Shown here: positions 27,232 to 34,755 of the stretch, in pieces | How positions within the stretch are numbered: position 1 is the stretch's first letter | Layout of the letters: each line of letters starts with the position of its first letter | DNA from: Candidatus Edwardsiibacteriota bacterium | GTDB taxonomy: Bacteria > Edwardsbacteria > AC1 > EtOH8 | Direction of reading: 5' to 3' | DNA: 64,000 nucleotides | Assembly: GCA_020053305.1 (NCBI GenBank) | Contig: JAGVNJ010000064.1 | Location: 36,111-100,110 of the forward strand | Translations under genes and position numbers: made by a program | Notes under the pieces: generated by a model | The model's database searches: none | Told to the model about the DNA's origin: nothing | The model's input: the letters and a program-made list of their open reading frames with translations, nothing else

Positions 27232-28008
27232 TTATCCTTCGGCAAATATCAGCCCGGGTTTTAATCTCCCGGCGGCCTTTTCCTCCTCTGGGGTCGGAGA
27301 GCCGGGCGCCAGTTCTATGTTCCATGATTTCCCGAAGCCCTGCTCCATGCCGGTTGCCACCTCATCGAATGCCGGCTCCCGCCCCAGGATCTCCCTTAAG
27401 GTTCCCGCCCGGTTCTCCCCGGGATCCCGGCTGAAAAATTCATGCTGCTGCCCGCAGGTCATCAGCAGAGAGCCCTGCTGGAGGATGACGCCGCTTATCC
27501 GGCGCTGGGCGCTGCCGATGAGTTTTTTGCCTCCGGCGGTGATCTCGTAGCGCCCGGCGGCGGCAAAGCACAGGGCCGAAGCCGCGGCCGAAACATTAGG
27601 AACCTCTGATCTGACCATCTCGGCATTTACCCCCAATATTTTCAGGCCCATCAAAAGGCCCTGGGCGATCCGTCCGTAGGTCTCCATGATGGTTCCGCCG
27701 ATTACCGGGTCATCCTCCCGGGCGATGACGCTGTAGGTAAATTCATCCTGATGGATCACCGCCCGCCCGCCGGTGGGCCGGCGGACTATGTCAAAACCGG
27801 CCCTTCGGCAGGCTTCGATATCCAAATCTTTTATTTTTTGATTATACCCCAGGGACACCGCCGGCGGGCCCCACCCGAAGAAGCGGATCACCGGAAACGA
27901 GACGCCGGATCCCACCGCCTGCACCAGGGCCTGGTCCAGCGCCATATTGTATGCCCCGTCGTTCAGGCCGGTATTGAGAAAGCGCCAGCGCAACCTTTCC
28001 TTACTCAT
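27232..28008 (-). CDS. Lipoate-protein ligase A / octanoyltransferase family protein
   Basis: The 258-residue protein belongs to the biotin/lipoyl attachment fold. It shows RFFGWGPPAVSLGYNQ, RRPTGGRAVIHQDEFTYSVI and GKKLIGSAQRR followed by GVILQQGSLL. A Cys in ALCFAAAGRYEI sits where the catalytic Cys of LipM-type octanoyl-ACP:protein transferases lies, which favours transfer of octanoate from ACP over ATP-dependent lipoate ligation. It would modify lipoyl domains such as GcvH. Its start overlaps the end of the upstream membrane TPR gene by eight bases. Confidence 0.85.
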   Translation of the reverse strand: MSKERLRWRFLNTGLNDGAYNMALDQALVQAVGSGVSFPVIRFFGWGPPAVSLGYNQKIKDLDIEACRRAGFDIVRRPTGGRAVIHQDEFTYSVIAREDDPVIGGTIMETYGRIAQGLLMGLKILGVNAEMVRSEVPNVSAAASALCFAAAGRYEITAGGKKLIGSAQRRISGVILQQGSLLMTCGQQHEFFSRDPGENRAGTLREILGREPAFDEVATGMEQGFGKSWNIELAPGSPTPEEEKAAGRLKPGLIFAEG

Positions 28009-29932
28009 GTTGTTTTTCCATTCTTTTAATGGCGGCCGCCGCCCGGTTGTATCCGTCGATCACTGCGCTATCATTTATTCCGGACTTTATCGCCATCCCC
28101 AGATTCCGGGCGGCCTTTTCATACTGCCCCAGATGCAGCTGGACCTCTCCCCAGTATGCCGCCAGCCAGAGATCGCCGCAGCCGTTGATGAAGGCTTTGG
28201 AAAATGATTCGTCGGCCCGGGGCCAGTTTTCCAGGATAGCATAAGCAATTCCCAGGTTGAACCAGGCGCTGCCGTTGGCAGTGTTACACTGCACCGCTTT
28301 TTCCAATGCCCCGGCCGCCTTTTCCGGCTGGTTGATTTTCAGAAAGGTTGCCCCCAGATTACTCCAGTAATCCGATCTGGCGGAGTCTATCTCCAGAGCC
28401 CTGACAAAAAATTCCACGGCCTCGGCGTGTCTGCCGTTCCAGGCCAGCGCGCTTCCGTAGTTATAGAGCATCCGGGGATGCCGGGGTTCGCTCTCCACCG
28501 CTTTTTTATAGACCTGCTCGGCTTTATCATAAAGGCCAGTGGTCCGGTAGTAGATGGCCAGGTTCTCGTAGCCGTAGGCCGATGACTTTTTATCCTGGCC
28601 CAGCAACCCCAGGTACCGTTCAACCGACAGACCCGGGCTGGCATTCAGCAGCACCCAGGGCAGGAAAAGCCATATAGACAGAAACCCGCCAGCCATCAAA
28701 ATCTTTTTATTGATTTGATTTTGTTTCAGCAGATGCAGTCCCAAAACCGCCGCCGGGATTCCCGCCCAGGCGAACAGGTCCCAATCCCGGGCGGCCCCCA
28801 GCTTGGGATCGGTGATGACCATGAAGGCCAGCCCGCTGATGGCCAGGATTGACAGGAAGATAGTTGCCCGATCCGGCTTGATTCCGGCCCGTTCAATCAG
28901 CAATGCCGAGAATAAAAAGATGATCCCGGGGATGATCAGCAGGTATTGATTTAAGATGTCCATCCAGTGCCCGGGGGAAAGGACACCGTAGCCCCACATC
29001 CCGTCCCACAGCGGCAGCAGCGGATCTTCGGGGATCTCGCCCAGCGAGGCCTCCCAGTGGATATCGGGAGAGAGCCACTTGCCGGCCAGCGCCACCGCCA
29101 GCGGCAGGGCCGCCGACAGGGGAACGGCCCACCACAATTTCCGGCGGACCTCCGGCCACTTGGCCGCCAGCAGATATACCAGGGCCGGCAGCAGGAAGAT
29201 TCCCTTGGCGTGCAGGGCCGCGATCAGCCCGAATAGCAGCACCAGGGGCAGGGCCCTTCCCTCGTCCTCCAGGGACCGGGCGCCCAGCCAGGCGAAGGCC
29301 AGTACCGCCAGCATAAAAGGAGCGTAGCTTTCCACGTAGCCGAAGAATATTTGGTTGAAACCCAAACCCAGCAGCAGGGCACTGGCAAGCCAATAGTTAT
29401 TCTCGAACCACCGGATGGATATCCTATGATAGAGCCAAACCATGGCCAGACCGGACAGGATGCTGATCACAACATAGGCCCGGGTCGCGGCAGGAGCATC
29501 GGCGACATTTTCGGACAGGATCTTGAACAGCAGGCCGTGAACCATGGTGGTCAGCGGTTCGGTCAGGGAGATTATCCGGCCGCCGCTGATCTCCCGGACC
29601 CGCAGAAAGCCGTCCCCCAGCAGGGGGATGGCCTGGCGCAGCAGCCAGAACAGCCCGCCTATGACAGCTAACAGAAGAACCAGGTTCCAGGGCTTTCGAA
29701 CAGTAACCCCGTCATTTATTTTGAGGGGTCCCGGGACCCGTAGACCAAACGACAAAAGAGCCACAGCCCCGACCATAAACCAGATCAGCCGGAACCACAG
29801 CGGGTAATACTGCAGGCAATCAAACCCCCAGGTGAAGCGCCCGTTAAAAAAAGAAGCCGTGAACCATGAAAGCAAAAACAAACCGGCTATGATTATCGGC
29901 TTCCATTTGGTGATGTTTGTTTTGCTGTCCAA
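28001..29932 (-). CDS. Polytopic membrane protein with C-terminal TPR repeats
   Basis: Roughly residues 10-430 contain about ten to twelve membrane helices with a first periplasmic-type loop, resembling GT-C-fold (mannosyltransferase-like) proteins. Residues 450-620 carry four to five TPR units, such as AEQVYKKAVESEPRHPRMLYNYGSALAWNGRHAEAVEFFVRALEI in pieces. The combination is common in candidate phyla, but its substrate is unknown. It overlaps the transferase gene at 27232-28008. No catalytic DxD is obvious, so glycosyltransferase activity is only an inference from topology. Confidence 0.65.
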   Translation of the reverse strand: MDSKTNITKWKPIIIAGLFLLSWFTASFFNGRFTWGFDCLQYYPLWFRLIWFMVGAVALLSFGLRVPGPLKINDGVTVRKPWNLVLLLAVIGGLFWLLRQAIPLLGDGFLRVREISGGRIISLTEPLTTMVHGLLFKILSENVADAPAATRAYVVISILSGLAMVWLYHRISIRWFENNYWLASALLLGLGFNQIFFGYVESYAPFMLAVLAFAWLGARSLEDEGRALPLVLLFGLIAALHAKGIFLLPALVYLLAAKWPEVRRKLWWAVPLSAALPLAVALAGKWLSPDIHWEASLGEIPEDPLLPLWDGMWGYGVLSPGHWMDILNQYLLIIPGIIFLFSALLIERAGIKPDRATIFLSILAISGLAFMVITDPKLGAARDWDLFAWAGIPAAVLGLHLLKQNQINKKILMAGGFLSIWLFLPWVLLNASPGLSVERYLGLLGQDKKSSAYGYENLAIYYRTTGLYDKAEQVYKKAVESEPRHPRMLYNYGSALAWNGRHAEAVEFFVRALEIDSARSDYWSNLGATFLKINQPEKAAGALEKAVQCNTANGSAWFNLGIAYAILENWPRADESFSKAFINGCGDLWLAAYWGEVQLHLGQYEKAARNLGMAIKSGINDSAVIDGYNRAAAAIKRMEKQHE

Positions 29933-30070
29933 TTTTCAAACTTCAGGTAATTTGATGAATGGTTCTCGTATTCGTCCGCTTGGTTTGTTTGGGAAAAATT
30001 ATGCCCGGTTAGGTCTACAATCTCTCCGGACATAATATTAGTGTTCTTTCTCTGTCAGTATGAAATGGTG

Positions 30071-31192
30071 TCAGTCTTCGATCAGTTCCACGTTGGCCCG
30101 GGGCACCACGGCCTTGGCGCCGTCCTCGAAAGTTACCTCCAGCACCCTGGCGTGGCTTTCGGATTCCAATTTCTGCAGTTCGTGGGGCAGGGCCGACACC
30201 TTGCCGATCTTGCCGAAGTATGGCTGGCGGATCACCCGGATGGCGCTGCCGATCTCCATGCCGCCGGCCTCCTTGACGGCCTCGCCGCCGAGATCCTGGC
30301 TGCTTAGGGGAATGATCACCTCGGGGCGCATCACCCCGGCCCTGATCTGGGTGGCCCCGTTCACCGAAGCTTTTAGCCCCTCTTTGGACTTGAGCAGTTT
30401 GAAGGTCTTGCCGGCCATGCTCATCTGGCCGAAGCCCTCGGTGACCACCAGGGTCAGCCCCACCTCCTCATGCCCGGTGATGGCCACCCCGATGTCGTAT
30501 CCCATCAGTTTCTTCAGATCGGCATCATCGATGCCGCCCACCACCACCGCTTTGGCGCCCACCTCGGCCGCCTTCTTCAGGGCGCCGAATTTGATCAGCG
30601 ATCCGCCGATCACCACCTTCCCTTTGCAGTCGGGGGTCAGCATCTCGATGGTCAGCTCCTGGGAGGGATCGGCCGCCACCACCTTGATATCTCCGTTGGT
30701 CTCCCCGCCCACTCCGAAGATGCCCTGGATGAAGCTGCCGTAAGCCTCCACCGTGGCCCCCTCGGCCTGGCTGACCTCGGTCACCTGCCCGTCGATGTAG
30801 GCCTTGATCTGGACCGGCATGGGAGGCTCCCGCAGGATCACCTGCCCGGTGATGCTGGAGACGGACTCCAGGGTCCCGGTTACCGGGGCCTTGCAGCTGC
30901 TCTTGAACAGCCCGAAGAAACCCTTGCTCTCGGCGATGGTCTCATCCTTGGCCACCGGGTCGCCGATCTTTTTGAGCATATGGGAGGGCACGTCCTCGGC
31001 CAGCAGGCCTAACAGGCCGGAGACGTTGACCGGCTGGACGTTGCCCGGCAGTTCGGTTTTGGCCACTATCTGGTCGGATCCGACCTGGTCGCCCTTCTTG
31101 ACGATCACCTGCCCTTTCAGGGGGAGGCGGCGGTCTTTTTTGATCAGGGTCTTCTCGGTTACCTTCAGTCCCGGGGTATATGCATGTGCCAT
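30071..31192 (-). CDS. Barrel-sandwich protein paired with MutL
   Basis: The 373-residue protein has no signal peptide. Residues 15-60 (DRRLPLKGQVIVKKGDQVGS) and 85-135 resemble lipoyl-like barrel-sandwich hybrids of the RnfC/NqrA type. The middle (205-265) has alternating beta strands and GAKAVVVGGIDD, and the C-terminus (315-373) is beta-rich (GMEIGSAIRVIRQPYFGKIG) like a KOW-type or SH3-type barrel. It follows the MutL-family gene 135 bases downstream on the same strand and may work with it. No enzyme activity can be assigned. Confidence 0.6.
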   Translation of the reverse strand: MAHAYTPGLKVTEKTLIKKDRRLPLKGQVIVKKGDQVGSDQIVAKTELPGNVQPVNVSGLLGLLAEDVPSHMLKKIGDPVAKDETIAESKGFFGLFKSSCKAPVTGTLESVSSITGQVILREPPMPVQIKAYIDGQVTEVSQAEGATVEAYGSFIQGIFGVGGETNGDIKVVAADPSQELTIEMLTPDCKGKVVIGGSLIKFGALKKAAEVGAKAVVVGGIDDADLKKLMGYDIGVAITGHEEVGLTLVVTEGFGQMSMAGKTFKLLKSKEGLKASVNGATQIRAGVMRPEVIIPLSSQDLGGEAVKEAGGMEIGSAIRVIRQPYFGKIGKVSALPHELQKLESESHARVLEVTFEDGAKAVVPRANVELIED

Positions 31193-31211
31193 AGTATATT
31201 TCCTTATTGTT

Positions 31212-31236
31212 GGGGCAATTCATGAATTGCCCTTAC
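31212..31236. repeat. Palindromic spacer repeat, GGGGCAATT core
   Basis: GGGGCAATTCATGAATTGCC followed by CTTAC is a near-perfect palindrome of the type GGGGC...GCCCCTAC found in many spacers. A second copy with a different core lies 12 bases on. Confidence 0.65.
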
Positions 31237-31247
31237 GTTATTCGGTT

Positions 31248-31271
31248 GGGGCACGGCATGCCGTGTCCTTA
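31248..31271. repeat. Palindromic spacer repeat, GGGGCACGG core
   Basis: GGGGCACGGCATGCCGTGTC followed by CTTAC shares its ends with the preceding repeat but has the distinct core CACGGCATGCCGTG. Confidence 0.65.
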
Positions 31272-31327
31272 CAATTATGTTTTTTACGATAGCCCTCTCC
31301 GCAACGGGGAGGGGAGGGAGGGGTCAC

Positions 31328-33145
31328 TTATTTCGGATACACCCCCAACGCTTGGTTCCATTCGCTTAGCTTGCGGATCCGTTCCTTCTTGTCCTCGGGG
31401 ATGATCAGCGGCCGGCCCCGGCCGTCTATAATAAGCCCCACTGTCCCGCCCTCCAAAGCGACCTCCATCTCCTTGCCCTTTCCGGCTCCGATATCGAAGC
31501 CCTTGGCCGGAACCACCATGGCCTTGACGTTCTCTTCTAATGCCAAGTGTTTCATCTCCCCCGCTTTGATGTTCTCCTCCACCTTGGTGCCGTCGGCCTT
31601 GGCGAACCTGACGGTCAGGCAGGGCTGGCCCTCCTTGCCGTGGCCGGTGGGGCAGATGCAGGAGCCCAGGCGCACCAGGCAGTCCTTGAGGAAGACCTCG
31701 TTGGCCGCCTTGGCATGGACCGTGGAAAGCACCCCCAGGTGCGGGGCCATGAAGATGGAATCCACCGCCATGGTGGTGATCCCCTCGGGCTGAAAGGCGT
31801 CGATCATCATCAAAGCCGACTGCACCCGGCGCGGGGCATGCGACAGCACCCCGCCGGAGCCGATCAGGATCTTCAGATCCATCATGTTGATCAGGGTCTC
31901 GCCGGAGCCGGTCTGCTCGAAAGCGTCGGAGATGGTCCGCTCCTGCTGGACGCCTTTTAAACCGACTGCCATGCTCTTGTGCTGGACAAAGGCCAGCCTT
32001 AGAGCCTCGCGGGAGATGGCCTGCTCTATCTGCAGCTCCTCCTGGGTCTGGGGGATGGTGGTGGGCCGGATCATCTTGTTGCGGATCCGGTTCCGCACCT
32101 CGGCCTCGTCCATCTCGAACGGCACCCAGCGCATGATGTTGGCGATGCCGGCCTCGGCCAGCACATTGGAGATGGAGTAGCTCATCCCCAGGTTGGCCGA
32201 GACGGTGCGGTTGAAGACGTCATTGCCTGTCCCCTTGTCGAAGAACACCGAAAAGACGTCGGTGGTGGCCCCGCCGATGTCCACCCCCACCGCGGCGATA
32301 TGCTCGGCCTTGGCCAGGGATTGGATCATCAGCCCCACCGCGCCGGGGGTGGGCATGATCGGCACTTCGTGGGCCATGGCCATCAGTTTTTTATATCCCG
32401 GGGCGTGGGCCATCACGTGCTCCATGAAGACGTCGTGAATGGCGTCGCGGGCCGGGGTCAGGTTCTCGCGCTCCAGCACCGGCCGCAGGTTGTCCTTGAT
32501 CAGCAGGGCGGTCTTGGCCTCCAGGGTCTTGGTGATGATCTCCCGGGCGTCCTTGTTCCCGGCATAGATCACCGGCAGGCGGTAGCTGGTGCCGAAGCGG
32601 GGCTTGGGATCGGCCGCGGCAATCAGCTCGGCCATCTCGGCCACGTGGGTGATGGTCCCGCCGTCGATGCCGCCGGACAGCAGGATCATGTCCGGGCGCA
32701 GGTGGCGGATGCGCTCGATCCGCTGGTGCGGCAGGCGTCCGTCGTTGGAGGCCAGCACGTCCATCACGATGGCCCCGGCCCCCAGGGCCGCCCGGGCGGC
32801 CGACTCGCCGGTCATAGATTTGACCACTCCGGCCACCATCATCTGCAGGCCGCCGCCGGCCGAGGAGGTGGACATGTAGATGTCCACGCCGGTCAGGCCG
32901 TCGGCCGGGGTGATGATGTCGTCGCCGTTGAGTATCTTGCGGCCCGACAGCTCCTCCACCTCGCGCACCGAGTTGAGCACCCCCTTAGTGACGTCCTCGA
33001 AGGGTTTCTCCACCGTGGTGGGGGCCTCGCCCCGGGTGGTCTGGCGGTATTCGCCGTTCTGGTATTCGATCAGGATCGCCTTGGTGGTGGTGCTGCCGCA
33101 GTCGGTGACCAGGATCACTTTCAATTTGTTGGGATCAACTGCCAT
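31328..33145 (-). CDS. MutL-family (glutamate mutase L) ASKHA protein
   Basis: This 605-residue protein belongs to the MutL/GlmL family of actin-like ATPases, which maintain or reactivate adenosylcobalamin-dependent mutases. It shows the phosphate-1 motif TDCGSTTTKAILIE near the start, STSSAGGGLQMMVAGVVKSMT near 95-115, LLSGGIDGGTITHV near 155, and the phosphate-2 motif GVDIGGATTDVFSVF near 290. A Cys-containing segment GSCICPTGHGKEGQPC follows later. No mutase gene is in the window, so the client is unknown. It lies between two genes of unknown function that may be its partners. Confidence 0.85.
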   Translation of the reverse strand: MAVDPNKLKVILVTDCGSTTTKAILIEYQNGEYRQTTRGEAPTTVEKPFEDVTKGVLNSVREVEELSGRKILNGDDIITPADGLTGVDIYMSTSSAGGGLQMMVAGVVKSMTGESAARAALGAGAIVMDVLASNDGRLPHQRIERIRHLRPDMILLSGGIDGGTITHVAEMAELIAAADPKPRFGTSYRLPVIYAGNKDAREIITKTLEAKTALLIKDNLRPVLERENLTPARDAIHDVFMEHVMAHAPGYKKLMAMAHEVPIMPTPGAVGLMIQSLAKAEHIAAVGVDIGGATTDVFSVFFDKGTGNDVFNRTVSANLGMSYSISNVLAEAGIANIMRWVPFEMDEAEVRNRIRNKMIRPTTIPQTQEELQIEQAISREALRLAFVQHKSMAVGLKGVQQERTISDAFEQTGSGETLINMMDLKILIGSGGVLSHAPRRVQSALMMIDAFQPEGITTMAVDSIFMAPHLGVLSTVHAKAANEVFLKDCLVRLGSCICPTGHGKEGQPCLTVRFAKADGTKVEENIKAGEMKHLALEENVKAMVVPAKGFDIGAGKGKEMEVALEGGTVGLIIDGRGRPLIIPEDKKERIRKLSEWNQALGVYPK

Positions 33146-33191
33146 CGTCGTCTCCTAATGGGTTATATGGATTAGATTAGATTTTTTAACC

Positions 33192-33217
33192 GTCATTCCT
33201 GCGCCGGCAGGAATCCA
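33192..33217. repeat. GTCATTCCTGC palindromic spacer repeat
   Basis: GTCATTCCTGCGCCGGCAGG followed by AATCCAG is a short copy of the widespread inverted repeat. It lies between the MutL gene and the gene at 33291. Confidence 0.7.
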
Positions 33218-33290
33218 GAAAACATTTCTTGTCACAAAGAACACCGAGAACACAAGGATTATATTTTTACGGCCATCCGGATACTCGGTC

Positions 33291-33707
33291 CTACTTCTTG
33301 GTCCCTGAATCTTTTAAACCTATTGAACGTTTAAACCTGTTAAACCAACCAATATTGCCTTCCGCCTTTCTCAACTTCTTAGCTTCTATTTTTTCAGCGC
33401 GCTCTTTCGCCTGCCATTCGGCCTCCTGCCGTTCGATCTCCTGCAGCAACAGTTCCACATTCTCCCGGTCCTCCATCAGCACCGCGAATTCGTCGTATTC
33501 CTTGCGGTTCAAAAAGGCCTGGACGATGGGCTGCATGAAGATCAGGGCCTGGCTGCCCACGAAGGACAGCGGCTTGACCGATTCGATGAACATGATGGCC
33601 GGGACGGTCAGCTTGCGCTTGACCACCTGGTTGGCGATCCTGGCCAGCAGTTCTTTGGCCCGTTCCGGGCCGACCTCGCTCAGGTCGGAGATGGAGGAGT
33701 TAGGCAT
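33291..33707 (-). CDS. Conserved hypothetical protein upstream of MutL
   Basis: The 138-residue cytosolic protein starts MPNSSISDLSEVGPERAKEL, has a compact helical core (LTVPAIMFIESVKPLSFVGS, QALIFMQPIVQAFLNRKEYD) and a charged coiled coil (about 85-120) rich in Glu, Lys and Arg. I do not know its function. Its place directly upstream of the MutL-family gene suggests a role in the same cobalamin-mutase maintenance module. The last 20 residues are encoded by an AACCTnTTTAAACC-type spacer repeat, so the natural C-terminus may have been altered. A shortened, frameshifted paralogue lies just upstream. Confidence 0.65.
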   Translation of the reverse strand: MPNSSISDLSEVGPERAKELLARIANQVVKRKLTVPAIMFIESVKPLSFVGSQALIFMQPIVQAFLNRKEYDEFAVLMEDRENVELLLQEIERQEAEWQAKERAEKIEAKKLRKAEGNIGWFNRFKRSIGLKDSGTKK

Positions 33708-33749
33708 TGATTCTACTTACTTGGTTTGTTTGATTGTTTATACTTCAGA

Positions 33750-34169
33750 TTATTCCATCCGTTTCAGCAGTTTTTGATATCGTTCCCGGTGCGATTCGGC
33801 AGTATTTTCATTGATCAGAAACGATAAGCACGTCATCTCATTCCTGGCTGCAACCCTGTCCCGATAATCCAGTAGATACTGGACCTTGAATAAACGACCT
33901 TCGGTCTGTCCGAAGGAATCATCTGCCCTGGCGAATGCGCTTATTGAATGTTCCAGCAGCGAAAGGGTGTTTTCCCTTTCCCCCCGGCCATGGGCTAGAT
34001 GGGCCAGACTCAGGTAACAATAAGCCAAGCCCAGCTTCTTCGCTTCATCTCTCTCCGTTTTCACCCGGGCCTGCCATTCGGCTTCTTGTTTTTAATCTTC
34101 TGCAACAGCAGTTTCTCCACCCGTTCGGGGGCTTGCCTCGTCCAGGTCGGAGATGGAGGAGTTTGGCAT
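33750..34169 (-). pseudogene. Frameshifted paralogue fused to a TPR-like segment
   Basis: The first codons read MPNSSISDLDEA, nearly identical to the gene at 33291. The frame breaks at a run of five C (34127-34131) and again at a run of five A (34089-34093). Correcting both gives PERVEKLLLQKIKKQEAEWQ, then ARVKTERDEAKKLGLAYCYL and a TPR-like helical tail to the stop. The middle 65-70 residues of the paralogue are missing, as if deleted between two similar ELL segments. An intact frame remains from 34064 to 33750 (104 residues). The two indels compensate each other, so either decay or two homopolymer sequencing errors could explain them. Confidence 0.7.
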
Positions 34170-34193
34170 GATAAAGGGTTTTAATAAAAGATA

Positions 34194-34222
34194 TTGACAA
34201 TCAAACTGGTTTCGAGTATAGT
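34194..34222 (+). promoter_or_regulatory. Near-consensus promoter of the leader-peptide gene
   Basis: TTGACA at 34194-34199, a spacer of exactly 17 bases and TATAGT at 34217-34222 make an almost perfect sigma-70 promoter on the plus strand. Transcription would start near 34229, about 86 bases before the peptide's ATG. Confidence 0.75.
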
Positions 34223-34314
34223 TGCATTTTCTGACCTTAAAATGAAAATTCAAACTTGATTAACAAAAGTGTCAACTAAGTCAACCAATAATCAAAAACC
34301 AAAAGGAGAACCCC

Positions 34315-34428
34315 ATGCAAAAACTGACCAATGCCGAATTGCTAAAAGTCTTGGGCGGCGACGAAGGCACCATCCCACCCCCAACAACCGACGGCAAGAA
34401 AGAAAACCCATTCGAGCCCATCACTTAA
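34315..34428 (+). CDS. Double-glycine leader peptide (37 residues)
   Basis: The gene encodes 37 residues. The leader LTNAELLKVLGG fits the double-glycine rule at every key place: Leu at -12, Thr at -11, Glu at -8, Leu at -7, Val at -4, Gly-Gly at -2/-1. Cleavage after GG would release a 22-residue core that begins DEGTIPPPTTDGKKE and ends PFEPIT, rich in Pro, Thr and acidic residues, without Cys. AAGGAG lies six bases before the ATG. The unit has its own promoter (34194-34222) and terminator (34462-34499), opposite in strand to its neighbours. Double-glycine leaders are normally cut and exported by C39-peptidase ABC transporters. None is in the window. It could be a signal peptide, a bacteriocin-like peptide or a modified-peptide precursor. 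Confidence 0.75.
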   Translation: MQKLTNAELLKVLGGDEGTIPPPTTDGKKENPFEPIT

Positions 34429-34461
34429 ACTTAGGTGTTTAATTTCCTAATCAAATGCCCT

Positions 34462-34499
34462 AAGAGTCAGCCTAACCGCTGGCTCTTTCTCTTTTGTTT
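34462..34499 (+). terminator. Intrinsic terminator of the leader-peptide gene
   Basis: AAGAGTCAGC and GCTGGCTCTT form a ten-base-pair stem (one G-U pair) with a six-base loop, followed by TCTCTTTTGTTT on the plus strand, 33 bases after the peptide's stop codon. Confidence 0.8.
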
Positions 34500-34755
34500 A
34501 TCCACGATGTCCAACAGCTGGGCGATGTCCGTCAGGCCGCGATCCGTTTGAAAAGATATCTACAGACATTGAACACGCGTTCGATCAGACGCATGTCCTC
34601 GGTGACAGACGTCGCCCCATTCCAGCATCAGCGTTGGAAATCCACCGGCCCCTGTCCCTGATAAAGACAGTCAGAGAATTGCCGAATGGATAATCACGTC
34701 TCATCAAACGATCGTTTAAAATATTTTCAAACGGTTCAAACCTTTGTTTGATTGT
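34500..34755 (-). other. Spacer with possible coding debris
   Basis: On the minus strand a short open stretch reads TEDMRLIERVFNVCRYLFKR, then shifts frame into LTDIAQLLDIV near 34500-34530. This looks like the remains of a gene with indels, but no family is recognised. The left end near the LVIVD gene (34723-34752) is an AT-rich GTTCAAACC-type spacer repeat. Confidence 0.3.
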
